Shown here: positions 37,401 through 51,644 of the stretch, in pieces
Layout of the letters: every line of letters begins with the position of its first letter
How positions within the stretch are numbered: position 1 is the stretch's first letter
Assembly (NCBI GenBank): GCA_028554795.2
Contig: JAPYKE020000036.1
Coordinates: forward strand, 332,382-396,381
Reading direction: 5' to 3'
From: Sinohyriopsis cumingii
Lineage: Eukaryota; Mollusca; Bivalvia; Unionida; Unionidae
DNA length: 64,000 nucleotides
The notes under the pieces: model-generated
The model's input: the letters and a program-made list of their open reading frames with translations, nothing else
Database searches by the model: none
Told to the model about the DNA's origin: nothing
Position numbers and translations under genes: made by a program

Positions 37401-39112
37401 AGTGACTGTTGTCTGGTGAATTTGCACTAAATCCAAATGCAAAGTCTGCAAAGTCTAACGATGATAATGCTGCACTGCTGACAGTATAGAAATTGTTTCC
37501 ATTTTCTTTGTATTTATACACAGCAGTCAGTACTTCAAAGGTCATCAGTTTTCTCTGAAGTCTCAGGAAAACTATTGTATTGGTACATTTAAAGACCCAG
37601 AAGGATTAACCGTCGTTTAATTAATTGTAGCTGTTTTTGTTTGCGTCTTCAGAGGTCGGTTGCTTGTTGGTACAGTCCAGTAGCATGATTGAGTGTATCA
37701 CAGCATACAGTACTCAGGCCAGATGTCAACATAAAGGGATTATGATGTAACAATGCACTGTAAAGATGGGTTTGTCAATACGAACAAAGGAATTGTTTAT
37801 GTAACAGATAAATTCCAGTGCATTGTGCATCCAAGTCTGTGGCTTCCTTTCATGGTCCTTTTGAATGTCTCCACTCCAATTCCATGATTATATGTACAAA
37901 TTAAAGAGCCAAAAAGGTTGCCGCCCAAAAAATTACCAGATGGTATATTTTTCGCCAATAAGGAAAATTAATCGCACTATGTGACATTGCCATAGCCCAG
38001 GACGATCCCTGCTTTATGTTTGCTACGGCAACCCAAGTAAATCTATAACTAATTTTTTTTTTTGTCAGTACGATTAGTATTTGTTACTTATTAATGAACT
38101 TTAAGTGAATAAAATTATATTTTATAGGGAGAAAATTTCTGAATAATAATTAAAGAAATATTGCATCATCGTAATAACTGAACTGTAGAGACATGTTTGA
38201 AAGTAACGTTTTAATTATCTAGGCCTAACAGTAATGAATTGAGGATATGTGATATGTAGGCAAAAAGTTAGTGGCCATGTACACATTCAGAAGAATTATA
38301 TTTGATGGAACAGTATACACTATATTTGATTTTTTTGTCGAAAAATACTTTTTCACCGTTTTTCTCTATTTGGTTGCTATGGTAAACATGAACACACATC
38401 AATTTCACCGACATCTAAGTGCTAGCAATCTGCATGCATATATGCATCACTGTATAGAATTTCACAGCAATCTGATTATAAATAATAGTTCTGAAGCTGT
38501 TATATGGATTTGACCCAAAACGTCTGTATTGTTCTCAATCAATTCAGCATTAAGAGATAGGGCGTTAGAAATAAATCTGCACTGGTTTTAAGGTCAAGCA
38601 AAACAACACAGCACTAATCCTCTCCATCAGCACTGAGATGTGTTATGGTTTTGAGAAATCACATGAGCTTTATTGTACTTGAATTGGTATCTAAATACAT
38701 TACAATATGCTTTAAAAGAATACAACATGAAGCTTAATATTATTCTACATGACTTTGTATCTCTTTAGCCTTGCTAGACATTATTTTACAAAATGAAATA
38801 CACAAAGTGAACAAACATAATTTAATTCACATTAACTAAAATTACTGCTATATGATTAACTGTTATTTTGTTATTTTCTCCCTGCCCCAACATGTATACA
38901 TGTACTGATGGAGGTTTTGGTCATTCTTGCTATACCATAGTTCACTATATAACGTGGTTCATTCAATTCATTAAAATTGCCATAATTTCTGCAAAACAAA
39001 TGGTTCAGTGTATACGAAGCTCAATAGTTATGGATTTCAACTACCACACTGACATTATAAAGAGGGAGAGCTGAATATGAACTTTTCTAAAGACATGAAG
39101 TGTTGCTCTTAC

Positions 39113-39182
39113 CCTGTGCTGTTTAATCCACTCGTGTATGAACTTTATGCTGGACTCAAACTCCTTATACTGCTTCAACTTT
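39113..39182 (-). CDS. Exon B, copy 7 (His22 form)
   Basis: His22. One intron base just past the donor differs (GTAAGAGC instead of GTAAGAAC); the core donor is intact. Confidence 0.48.
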
Positions 39183-39251
39183 CTGATGAGAAGAAAATTT
39201 CAGGTATTTAAACTTCCTTCGTTGTGATAGAGAAAAGAAACAGCTATCTCA

Positions 39252-39502
39252 TTTTTTTTGTGCCACTGGTATCTTTACTACATAATCGAATTTATATGCT
39301 GCAGAATTGTATTCCTTTTATTTTTGTTCGGTGTTTTACAGCACAGCAGTACAATTTATTGTATGCCAATACAATTGGAGTAAAGTTTCTTACCCATGAA
39401 CACACCATGGTAGCTGATCTGGGCTGATCCTATGGCAAGATTTGAACTCACACTATTGTTATGGGTCACAAGTCCATCATGCTAATGTCTAAGCCAACAT
39501 GG
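39252..39502 (-). mobile_element. tRNA-derived SINE, copy 7
   Basis: Tail of 8 A. A private T to G near 39361 falls in the first AATAAA hexamer of this copy. Confidence 0.68.
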
Positions 39503-39884
39503 AATTTAACTTCATTTGTCACCTTATATGAAATACTGCAGGACGCAACTTGGATATTTTATAAGTGTGCAGAATTATGAACTTTAGAAGACAAGTAAAA
39601 CAGCCAGACACTATCAACCTTGGACTGAATTAGCTTGTAATTGGAATTATTTCAGCTTTACAAATGTCTTATAATACCTGTACATTTATGACAAGTAGTA
39701 CTGGAAATAATGTTAAGATATGTAATAAATGGGCTAATCAACTTGTAAAGTTCAAGAAATTTAAACAATTGAACATACAGAACAATGCCACTATTTTAAA
39801 GTACCAGTCCAAAACTAATATTGATACGATAAATAAAAATTGACAAAACTGCACATTATGAATACTGAATGTTATTCATTCTGC

Positions 39885-40208
39885 TTACTCCCAAAGTTGT
39901 TGGATATAACCGTCCTTCTCATTTTTCCTGTCTTTGAGTATCCCCATTAACGCATCAACTTTCATCTGAACTTCCTGCCTCCCTGCCTGCTGCACTGCAT
40001 TAAACAATATCAGCTCTTTGATCTGAGCTGCATGTTTTATTTCTTTGACCTGGCTTGTACTTTTTGGATCTACAATCTCACCTGCAGTTTTTGTGTCTGC
40101 TATCTGACCTTCACTTTTTGTGCCTGCAATCTGGCTTGCACTTTCTGTTTCTGCGATCTGACCCACGGTTTTTGTGTCTGCTTTACCTTCACACAGGACA
40201 ATATCAGT
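39885..40208 (-). CDS. Exon A, copy 8 (one amino-acid change)
   Basis: Plus-strand G to T at 40045 turns the sixth repeat from SQVTEIKHA into SQVKEIKHA (Thr55 to Lys). The frame and splice site stay intact. This is the only exon A coding change I found in the window. Confidence 0.52.
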   Translation of the reverse strand, partial: TDIVLCEGKADTKTVGQIAETESASQIAGTKSEGQIADTKTAGEIVDPKSTSQVKEIKHAAQIKELILFNAVQQAGRQEVQMKVDALMGILKDRKNEKDGYIQQLWE

Positions 40209-43200
40209 CTGGAATTAGCAAAATCGAATTATATCTACACGCCCCTTGATTGTATGGATGACACTGTAGCATTACTTTCCGAAGAGTTCTAATTGAATTT
40301 ACATGTCAGTTGCTTGTTACGACATGGTACAATGAATGTTAACCAATGGAGCAATACTGCATACAATTTGAAAGATGTTACTTTGCTTTAGTTTCTTTGT
40401 AAAATATTGAAATTAAGTTTGTATTCAATCTAAAAAGGCTGAAAATTACATTTAGCCTAAGACACAAACAGCACGAGTTGATGTTTATGCTTTCACATTA
40501 GCTATTGTGATAATGAAATACTATATATTACTGTTGCACATGGGATGAAAGAGTGTTAATATACAGTAATGTCTCCTCCTTTAAGGATAAAGGTCTTATA
40601 AGCAGTAATCCGCTTTCCCGCGCATTCGATGTTAATTATCTTAAGCCAGTAGCATTTTCACCATATAGGATACATTCCAAACGTGTTCCACATGTATAAC
40701 GAAGTACTTTACTGATCGGTTAATAACCACTTTTATGCAAAGTTTCTACATTGAATTGTATCTGATCCACATTGGAGAATTTGAAAGCTACACTACCGAT
40801 GTGTCATACATTGAAATGTTACAATGAACCTTTAATGGTGGTTATTGCTCGTTCCACTCCAGGCTGAACAGAAACCATAACTCAGAAATAAATGTAGCTT
40901 ATTCCTTGTGTGAAATCAGGCAGTACTGGCAAAGCAATAGAGAAACTTCATGCAAAAGTCATTGACTGATACATAAAGCACTTAAGCGGTGATGCTGTCT
41001 GGGTGTGTGCTTTCGAGAATCTTGCCAAATTTGTACAAATGTATACACTTGGAGAACACTGATGCGTGAGAACTCCCACAAATTATTCAGAAATTAGTTA
41101 AAAGTCACGCATATAAAAATGTGCTCGGTGAAGTATGGAGATAGCAGTGAGTGATTTTGAGCCCACAAATGGTGCTGAATATGAGCCAAGTGTACATGTT
41201 AACGGATGGATAAAAACAGATGACATGACAGTCAATCTCACTTTCAGCAGTATTTCGAAATTACATATAGAAAGGGCAGAACCACTGAAATTAATTTAAA
41301 ATACAGACAATTTTTAAGTTGAAGGCAATTTTCATTTTTGTATCAATCAATTTAGCCCTGTTGATCTAATAGTACAAAACCATATATCCACATCAGGGTT
41401 CAGATAAACTAAATAAATAAGGATGAAAACAAATTAAATCAAGCAGACTATGGCATTGATGGACTAAAAATCTCAATACAGCATTACTGAACAGATGAGA
41501 AATCCGGCATAGTAGTCAGTTAACTACTGATTCAAGAAAGTAAGTTTATGTTTGTGACAAATCCTATTTTGGAGCAGATGTGTCCAAAAGATAATATGTG
41601 AGCTCTGGAAAATTGATTTTGTTGGTATTCATCCTCATTCCCATGCCCAGATTAGTTCTAGATGTAACTTTCAATGTAAGACGAAACAACATTATTTCTT
41701 CTGATTTAAAGAAAACATTATAATGTCTTCCATGTTTAAGAGAGACATGAAATTGGTAATAAGATGTTTTCAGTGCCATGATGCAGTACAAAACAAAGGG
41801 CCTGGTGGCTAAAGCGAGTTAAATGGAGCCACAATTAAATGGCCTAAAATGCTGAATAAAACTCACTGTCAACCAGCAGGTACCCTGTATGACATTTTAT
41901 ATATCTTGCCATTGATAAGAATTGCATATAAATATATAATAAATATACGCCTAACTGTAATCTGCATACTGGAAATACACCCAGTATGTCAACATACACA
42001 AAAGGGAACCACCTACCTTCCAAACATGGAAAGACTATCAAGTGAACGTGCATCAAAATGTATAATGTATCATACTGCAGACTGTATTGTGAATTGTATC
42101 GATACGTGTCACAGGTGTATTGTTTCACCACTAGTATACAGATCACGTGTACTTTCTGACCCCACGCAAATTGGGTGAAAAAAAAAAAACGGGTCCAAAA
42201 GATTAGGTTTTTCCCTCTGTATTTTGTAGTGTAACTAAAACGTCCAGATTATTTGGTATCATTGTAGAGCTACATCTGTCTACTTCTATAATACCACCCA
42301 CTTTAGTGATCATACATGACCTTGATGCTACAGAGCTCAGCAGTAAGCTACTACCTCCTGCCACGTAAATGCGGTGCCAGGGGTTAACGAGCTAAACCAC
42401 TGAATCTTGAAACAATCATTGATACTCTTACAACTTTTCCAGTTTTTGGAGATCAAATGCCTCCTTCTTCCAGTTAAATCTTGGAATGAGAACATAACCC
42501 CTCAGTTCCTCTCATCATGTTTGAACTGGGTAATACACAACAAATATTCTGATTTAGCACTAGAATAAAGTCACCATATGAAGATTTCTGTTCATGAGAG
42601 AAGGTCAATACCTGAGAGCCATACCGTGACCATAAACCTGAGTGGTGAAACTATCAATAACATTGTAAACATTTATGAAAAAAACTCTAACAATGATAAC
42701 TCTATGGACCAAATTACAATGTGATGCTGAATCTGCTGAATCATGCTCAGCACTTATTTATGTGGAAACCCAGAAAACCACACATAATGAACCATATTGT
42801 TATGGAATAAAGAGAGTATATGATGCTTCTAAATAATTTACCTACTGACAGCGCAGACAGACTTGACAATTATATCATTTTTGAGATTTGAAATGCATTG
42901 TGGATGATAAGTGTAAAGATGTAATGTTAATTCAACAGGTATTAAACAGGTCACAAAGTTGTTGATTTTGTATAGTGCGATAATATCTTACTGCAGATTG
43001 TATTACATTTTTATTTTAAATGTATGATACTGACTGTGCAGTTGTGATGTTGCACTTGAAGCATTACTACCATCACTACATGTAGATGACATTCGACCCC
43101 CAGGTACAATATCAGGTTCAGTGACTGTTGTCTGGTGAATTTGCACTAAATCCAAATGCAAAGTCTGCAAAGTCTAACGATGATAATGCTGCACTGCTGA

Positions 43201-44830
43201 CAGTATAGAAATTGTTTCCATTTTCTTTGTATTTATACACAGCAGTCAGTACTTCAAAGGTCATCAGTTTTCTCTGAAGTCTCAGGAAAACTATTGTATT
43301 GGTACATTTAAAGACCCAGAAGGATTAACCGTCGTTTAATTAATTGTAGCTGTTTTTGTTTGCGTCTTCAGAGGTCGGTTGCTTGTTGGTACAGTCCAGT
43401 AGCATGATTGAGTGTATCACAGCATACAGTACTCAGGCCAGATGTCAACATAAAGGGATTATGATGTAACAATGCACTGTAAAGATGGGTTTGTCAATAC
43501 GAACAAAGGAATTGTTTATGTAACAGATAAATTCCAGTGCATTGTGCATCCAAGTCTGTGGCTTCCTTTCATGGTCCTTTTGAATGTCTCCACTCCAATT
43601 CCATGATTATATGTACAAATTAAAGAGCCAAAAAGGTTGCCGCCCAAAAAATTACCAGATGGTATATTTTTCGCCAATAAGGAAAATTAATCGCACTATG
43701 TGACATTGCCATAGCCCAGGACGATCCCTGCTTTATGTTTGCTACGGCAACCCAAGTAAATCTATAATTAATTTTTTTTTTTGTCAGTACGATTAGTATT
43801 TGTTACTTATTAATGAACTTTAAGTGAATAAAATTATATTTTATAGGGAGAAAATTTCTGAATAATAATTAAAGAAATATTGCATCATCGTAATAACTGA
43901 ACTGTAGAGACATGTTTGAAAGTAACGTTTTAATTATCTAGGCCTAACAGTAATGAATTGAGGATATGTGATATGTAGGCAAAAAGTAAGTGGCCATGTA
44001 CACATTCAGAAGAATTATATTTGATGGAACAGTATACACTATATTTGATTTTTTTGTCGAAAAATACTTTTTCACCGTTTTTCTCTATTTGGTTGCTATG
44101 GTAAACATGAACACAAATCAATTTCACCGACATCTAAGTGCTAGCAATCTGCATGCATATATGCATCACTGTATAGAATTTCACAGCAATCTGATTATAA
44201 ATAATAGTTCTGAAGCTGTTATATGGATTTGGCCCAAAACGTCTGTATTGTTCTCAATCAATTCAGCATTAAGAGATAGGGCGTTAGAAATAAATCTGCA
44301 CTGGTTTTAAGGTCAAGCAAAACAACACAGCACTAATCCTCTCCATCAGCACTGAGATGTGTTATGGTTTTGAGAAATCACATGAGCTTTATTATACTTG
44401 AATTGGTATCTAAATACATTACAATATGCTTTAAAAGAATACAACATGAAGCTTAATATTATTCTACATGACTTTGTATCTCTTTAGCCTTGCTAGACAT
44501 TATTTTACAAAATGAAATACACAAAGTGAACAAACATAATTTAATTCACATTAACTAAAATTACTGCTATATGATTAACTGTTATTTTGTTATTTTCTCC
44601 CTGCCCCAACATGTATACATGTACTGATGGAGGTTTTGGTCATTCTTGCTATACCATAGTTCACTATATAACGTGGTTCATTCAATTCATTAAAATTTCA
44701 ATAATTTCTGCAAACAAATGGTTCAGTGTATACGAAGCTCAATAGTTATGGATTTCAACTACCACACTGACATTATAAAGAGGGAGAGCTGAATATGAAC
44801 TTTTCTAAAGACATGAAGTGTTGTTCTTAC

Positions 44831-44900
44831 CCTGTGCTGTTTAATCCACTCGTGTATGAACTTTATGCTGGACTCAAACTCCTTATACTGCTTCAACTTT
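44831..44900 (-). CDS. Exon B, copy 8 (His22 form)
   Basis: His22; splice signals intact. Confidence 0.48.
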
Positions 44901-44969
44901 CTGATGAGAAGAAAATTTCAGGTATTTAAACTTCCTTCGTTGTGATAGAGAAAAGAAACAGCTATCTCA

Positions 44970-45220
44970 TTTTTTTTGTGCCACTGGTATCTTTGCTACA
45001 TAATCGAATTTATATGCTGCAGAATTGTATTCCTTTTATTTTTGTTCGGTGTTTTACAGCACAGCAGTACAATTTATTTTATGCCAATACAATTGGAGTA
45101 AAGTTTCTTACCCATGAACACACCATGGTAGCTGATCTGGGCTGATCCTATGGCAAGATTTGAACTCACACTATTGTTATGGGTCACAAGTACATCATGC
45201 TAATGTCTAAGCCAACATGG
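44970..45220 (-). mobile_element. tRNA-derived SINE, copy 8
   Basis: Tail of 8 A. Two private substitutions, near 44995 and 45192. Confidence 0.68.
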
Positions 45221-45602
45221 AATTTAACTTCATTTGTCACCTTATATGAAATACTGCAGGACGCAACTTGGATATTTTATAAGTGTGCAGAATTATGAAC
45301 TTTAGAAGACAAGTAAAACAGCCAGACACTATCAACCTTGAACTGAATTAGCTTGTAATTGGAATTATTTCAGCTTTACAAATGTCTTATAATACCTGTA
45401 CATTTGTGACAAGTAGTACTGGAAATAATGTTAAGATATGTAATAAATGGGCAAATCAACTTGTAAAGTTCAAGAAATTTAAACAATTGAACATACAGAA
45501 CAATGCCACTATTTTAAAGTACCAGTCCAAAACTAATATTGATACGATAAATAAAAATTGACAAAACTGCACATTATGAATACTGAATGTTATTCATTCT
45601 GC

Positions 45603-45926
45603 TTACTCCCAAAGTTGTTGGATATAACCGTCCTTCTCATTTTTCCTGTCTTTGAGTATCCCCATTAACGCATCAACTTTCATCTGAACTTCCTGCCTCC
45701 CTGCCTGCTGCACTGCATTAAACAATATCAGCTCTTTGATCTGAGCTGCATGTTTTATTTCTGTGACCTGGCTTGTACTTTTTGGATCTACAATCTCACC
45801 TGCAGTTTTTGTGTCTGCTATCTGACCTTCACTTTTTGTGCCTGCAATCTGGCTTGCACTTTCTGTTTCTGCGATCTGACCCACGGTTTTTGTGTCTGCT
45901 TTACCTTCACACAGGACAATATCAGT
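45603..45926 (-). CDS. Exon A, copy 9
   Basis: Intact, with the Thr55 form. Confidence 0.52.
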   Translation of the reverse strand, partial: TDIVLCEGKADTKTVGQIAETESASQIAGTKSEGQIADTKTAGEIVDPKSTSQVTEIKHAAQIKELILFNAVQQAGRQEVQMKVDALMGILKDRKNEKDGYIQQLWE

Positions 45927-48900
45927 CTGGAATTAGCAAAATCGAATTATATCTACACGCCCCTTGATTGTATGGATGACACTGTAGCATTACTTTCCGA
46001 AGAGTTCTAATTGAATTTACATGTCAGTTGCTTGTTACGACATGGTACAATGAATGTTAACCAATGGAGCAATACTGCATACAATTTGAAAGATGTTACT
46101 TTGCTTTAGTTTCTTTGTAAAATATTGAAATTAAGTTTGTATTCAATCTAAAAAGGCTGAAAATTACATTTAGCCTAAGACACAAACAGCACGAGTTGAT
46201 GTTTATGCTTTCACATTAGCTATTGTGATAATGAAATACTATATATTACTGTTGCACATGGGATGAAAGAGTGTTAATATACAGCAATGTCTCCTCCTTT
46301 AAGGATAAAGGTCTTATAAGCAGTAATCCGCTTTCCCGCGCATTCGATGTTAATTATCTTAAGCCAGTAGCATTTTCACCATATAGGATACATTCCAAAC
46401 GTGTTCCACATGTATAACGAAGTACTTTACTGATCGGTTAATAACCACTTTTATGCAAAGTTTCTACATTGAATTGTATCTGATCCACATTGGAGAATTT
46501 GAAAGCTACACTACCGATGTGTCATACATTGAAATGTTACAATGAACCTTTAATGGTGGTTATTGCTCGTTCCACTCCAGGCTGAACAGAAACCATAACT
46601 CAGAAATAAATGTAGCTTATTCCTTGTGTGAAATCAGGCAGTACTGGCAAAGCAATAGAGAAACTTCATGCAAAAGTCATTGACTGATACATAAAGCACT
46701 TAAGCGGTGATGCTGTCTGGGTGTGTGCTTTCGAGAATCTTGCCAAATTTGTACAAATTTATACACTTGGAGAACACTGATGCGTGAGAACTCCCACAAA
46801 TTATTCAGAAATTAGTTAAAAGTCACGCATATAAAAATGTGCTCGGTGAAGTATGGAGATAGCAGTGAGTGATTTTGAGCCCACAAATGGTGCTGAATAT
46901 GAGACAATTGTACATGTTAACGGATGGATAAAAACAGATGACATGACAGTCAATCTCGCTTTCAGCAGTATTTCGAAATTACATATAGAAAGGGCAGAAC
47001 CACTGAAATTAATTTAAAATACAGACAAGTTTTAAGTTGAAGGCAATTTTCATTTTTGTATCAATCAATTTAGCCCTGTTGATCTAATAGTACAAAACCA
47101 TATATCCACATCAGGGTTCAGATGAACTAAATGAATAAGGATGAAAACAAAATTAAATCAAGCAGACTATGGCATTGATGGACTAAAAATCCCAATACAG
47201 CATTACCGAACAGATGAGAAATCCGGCATAGTAGTCCGTTAACTACTGATTCAAGAAAGTAAGTTTATGTTTGTGACAAATCCTATTTTGGAGCAGATGT
47301 GTCCAAAAGATAATATGTGAGCTCTGGAAAATTGATTTTGTTGGTATTCATCCTCATTCCCATGCCCAGATTAGTTCTAGATGTAACTTTCAATGTAAGA
47401 CGAAACAACATTATTTCTTCTGATTTAAAGAAAACATTATAATGTCTTCCATGTTTAAGAGAGACATGAAATTGGTAATAAGATGTTTTCAGTGCCATCA
47501 TGCAGTACAAAACAAAGGGCCTGGTGGCTAAAGCGAGTTAAATGGAGCCACAATTAAATGGCCTAAAATGCTGAATAAAACTCACTGTCAACCAGCAGGT
47601 ACCCTGTATGACATTTTATATATCTTGCCATTGATAAGAATTGCATATAAATATATAATAAATATACGCCTAACTGTAATCTGCATACTGGAAATACACC
47701 CAGTATGTCAACATACACAAAAGGGAACCACCTACCTTCCAAACATGGAAAGACTATCAAGTGAACGTGCATCAAAATGTATAATGTATCATACTGCAGA
47801 CTGTATTGTGAATTGTATCGATACGTGTCACATGTGTATTGTTTCACCACTAGTATACAGATCACGTGTACTTTCTGACCCCACGCAAATTGGGTGAAAA
47901 AAAAAACGGGTCCAAAAGATTAGGTTTTTCCCTCTGTATTTTGTAGTGTAACTAAAACGTCCAGATTATTTGGTATCATTGTAGAGCTACATCTGTCTAC
48001 TTCTATAATACCACCCACTTTAGTGATCATACATGACCTTGATGCTACAGAGCTCAGCAGTAAGCTACTACCTCCTGCCACGTAAATGCGGTGCCAGGGG
48101 TTAACGAGCTAAACCACTGAATCTTGAAACAATCATTGATACTCTTACAACTTTTCCAGTTTTTGGAGATCAAATGCCTCCTTCTTCCAGTTAAATCTTG
48201 GAATGAGAACATAACCCCTCAGTTCCTCTCATCATGTTTGAACTGGGTAATACACAACAAATATTCTGATTTAGCACTAGAATAAAGTCACCATATGAAG
48301 ATTTCTGTTCATGAGAGAAGGTCAATACCTGAGAGCCATACCGTGACCATAAACCTGAGTGGTGAAACTATCAATAACATTGTAAACATTTATGAAAAAA
48401 ACTCTAACAATGATAACTCTATGGACCAAATTACAATGTGATGCTGAATCTGCTGAATCATGCTCAGCACTTATTTATGTGGAAACCCAGAAAACCACAC
48501 ATAATGAACCATATTGTTATGGAATAAAGAGAGTATATGATGCTTCTAAATAATTTACCTACTGACAGCGCAGACAGACTTGACAATTATATCATTTTTG
48601 AGATTTGAAATGCATTGTGGATGATAAGTGTAAAGATGTAATGTTAATTCAACAGGTATTAAACAGGTCACAAAGTTGTTGATTTTGTATAGTGCGATAA
48701 TATCTTACTGCAGATTGTATTACATTTTTATTTTAAATGTATGATACTGACTGTGCAGTTGTGATGTTGCACTTGAAGCATTACTACCATCACTACATGT
48801 AGATGACATTCGACCCCCAGGTACAATATCAGGTTCAGTGACTGTTGTCTGGTGAATTTGCACTAAATCCAAATGCAAAGTCTGCAAAGTCTAACGATGA

Positions 48901-50548
48901 TAATGCTGCACTGCTGACAGTATAGAAATTGTTTCCATTTTCTTTGTATTTATACACAGCAGTCAGTACTTCAAAGGTCATCAGTTTTCTCTGAAGTCTC
49001 AGGAAAACTATTGTATTGGTACATTTAAAGACCCAGAAGGATTAACCGTCGTTTAATTAATTGTAGCTGTTTTTGTTTGCGTCTTCAGAGGTCGGTTGCT
49101 TGTTGGTACAGTCCAGTAGCATGATTGAGTGTATCACAGCATACAGTACTCAGGCCAGATGTCAACATAAAGGGATTATGATGTAACAATGCACTGTAAA
49201 GATGGGTTTGTCAATACGAACAAAGGAATTGTTTATGTAACAGATAAATTCCAGTGCATTGTGCATCCAAGTCTGTGGCTTCCTTTCATGGTCCTTTTGA
49301 ATGTCTCCACTCCAATTCCATGATTATATGTACAAATTAAAGAGCCAAAAAGGTTGCCGCCCAAAAAATTACCAGATGGTATATTTTTCGCCAATAAGGA
49401 AAATTAATCTCACTATGTGACATTGCCATAGCCCAGGACGATCCCTGCTTTATGTTTGCTACGGCAACCCAAGTAAATCTATAACTAATTTTTTTTTTTG
49501 TCAGTACGATTAGTATTTGTTACTTATTAATGAACTTTAAGTGAATAAAATTATATTTTATAGGGAGAAAATTTCTGAATAATAATTAAAGAAATATTGC
49601 ATCATCGTAATAACTGAACTGTAGAGACATGTTTGAAAGTAACGTTTTAATTATCTAGGCCTAACAGTAATGAATTGAGGATATGTGATATGTAGGCAAA
49701 AAGTAAGTGGCCATGTACACATTCAGAAGAATTATATTTGATGGAACAGTATACACTATATTTGATTTTTTTGTCGAAAAATACTTTTTCACCGTTTTTC
49801 TCTATTTGGTTGCTATGGTAAACATGAACACAAATCAATTTCACCGACATCTAAGTGCTAGCAATCTGCATGCATATATGCATCACTGTATAGAATTTCA
49901 CAGCAATCTGATTATAAATAATAGTTCTGAAGCTGTAATATGGATTTGACCCAAAACGTCTGTATTGTTCTCAATCAATTCAGCATTAAGAGATAGGGCG
50001 TTAGAAATAAATCTGCACTGGTTTTAAGGTCAAGCAAAACAACACAGCACTAATCCTCTCCATCAGCACTGAGATGTGTTATGGTTTTGAGAAATCACAT
50101 GAGCTTTATTGTACTTGAATTGGTATCTAAATACATTACAATATGCTTTAAAAGAATACAACATGAAGCTTAATATTATTCTACATGACTTTGTATCTCT
50201 TTAGCCTTGCTAGACATTATTTTACAAAATGAAATACACAAAGTGAACAAACATAATTTAATTCACATTAACTAAAATTACTGCTATATGATTAACTGTT
50301 ATTTTGTTATTTTCTCCCTGCCCCAACATGTATACATGTACTGATGGAGGTTTTGGTCATTCTTGCTATACCATAGTTCACTATATAACGTGGTTCATTC
50401 AATTCATTAAAATTGCCATAATTTCTGCAAAACAAATGGTTCAGTGTATACGAAGCTCAATAGTTATGGATTTCAACTACCACACTGACATTATAAAGAG
50501 GGAGAGCTGAATATGAACTTTTCTAAAGACATGAAGTGTTGTTCTTAC

Positions 50549-50618
50549 CCTGTGCTGTTTAATCCACTCGTGTATGAACTTTATGCTGGACTCAAACTCC
50601 TTATACTGCTTCAACTTT
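50549..50618 (-). CDS. Exon B, copy 9 (His22 form)
   Basis: Last His22 copy in the window. Confidence 0.48.
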
Positions 50619-50687
50619 CTGATGAGAAGAAAATTTCAGGTATTTAAACTTCCTTCGTTGTGATAGAGAAAAGAAACAGCTATCTCA

Positions 50688-50938
50688 TTTTTTTTGTGCC
50701 ACTGGTATCTTTACTACATAATCGAATTTATATGCTGCAGAATTGTATTCCTTTTATTTTTGTTCGGTGTTTTACAGCACAGCAGTACAATTTATTTTAT
50801 GCCAATACAATTGGAGTAAAGTTTCTTACCCATGAACACACCATGGTAGCTGATCTGGGCTGATCCTATGGCAAGATTTGAACTCACACTATTGTTATGG
50901 GTCACAAGTCCATCATGCTAATGTCTAAGCCAACATGG
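50688..50938 (-). mobile_element. tRNA-derived SINE, copy 9
   Basis: Tail of 8 A. Confidence 0.68.
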
Positions 50939-51320
50939 AATTTAACTTCATTTGTCACCTTATATGAAATACTGCAGGACGCAACTTGGATATTTTATAA
51001 GTGTGCAGAATTATGAACTTTAGAAGACAAGTAAAACAGCCAGACACTATCAACCTTGGACTGAATTAGCTTGTAATTGGAATTATTTCAGCTTTACAAA
51101 TGTCTTATAATACCTGTACATTTATGACAAGTAGTACTGGAAATAATGTTAAGATATGTAATAAATGGGCTAATCAACTTGTAAAGTTCAAGAAATTTAA
51201 ACAATTGAACATACAGAACAATGCCACTATTTTAAAGTACCAGTCCAAAACTAATATTGATACGATAAATAAAAATTGACAAAACTGCACATTATGAATA
51301 CTGAATGTTATTCATTCTGC

Positions 51321-51644
51321 TTACTCCCAAAGTTGTTGGATATAACCGTCCTTCTCATTTTTCCTGTCTTTGAGTATCCCCATTAACGCATCAACTTTCA
51401 TCTGAACTTCCTGCCTCCCTGCCTGCTGCACTGCATTAAACAATATCAGCTCTTTGATCTGAGCTGCATGTTTTATTTCTGTGACCTGGCTTGTACTTTT
51501 TGGATCTACAATCTCACCTGCAGTTTTTGTGTCTGCTATCTGACCTTCACTTTTTGTGCCTGCAATCTGGCTTGCACTTTCTGTTTCTGCGATCTGACCC
51601 ACGGTTTTTGTGTCTGCTTTACCTTCACACAGGACAATATCAGT
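51321..51644 (-). CDS. Exon A, copy 10
   Basis: Intact. A flanking change (AATATTAAC near 51774) lies upstream of the acceptor, well outside the exon. Confidence 0.52.
   Translation of the reverse strand, partial: TDIVLCEGKADTKTVGQIAETESASQIAGTKSEGQIADTKTAGEIVDPKSTSQVTEIKHAAQIKELILFNAVQQAGRQEVQMKVDALMGILKDRKNEKDGYIQQLWE

Larger units (their letters stand above)
34300..40017. repeat. Array unit, copy 7
   Basis: First copy carrying the derived bases at the sites equivalent to 1323, 1697 and 1956. It has the 1350-1480 variant block shared with copies 8 and 10, an A-run of 11 and a T-run of 11. Several private changes lie between 35940 and 36330. Confidence 0.95.
40018..45735. repeat. Array unit, copy 8
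   Basis: A-run 12, T-run 11. Carries the only coding change seen in exon A (40045). It has the 4211-4700 variant set (GGCCC at 44231, ATTATACTTG near 44391, TTTCAATAATT near 44696) that copies 10 and 11 share but copy 9 lacks. Confidence 0.95.
45736..51453. repeat. Array unit, copy 9
   Basis: Lacks the 1350-1480 and 4211-4700 variant blocks of its neighbours. It shares ACTAAATGAATAAGG (near 47130) with copy 11 only, and is the first copy with T at the site equivalent to 2098. Confidence 0.95.
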
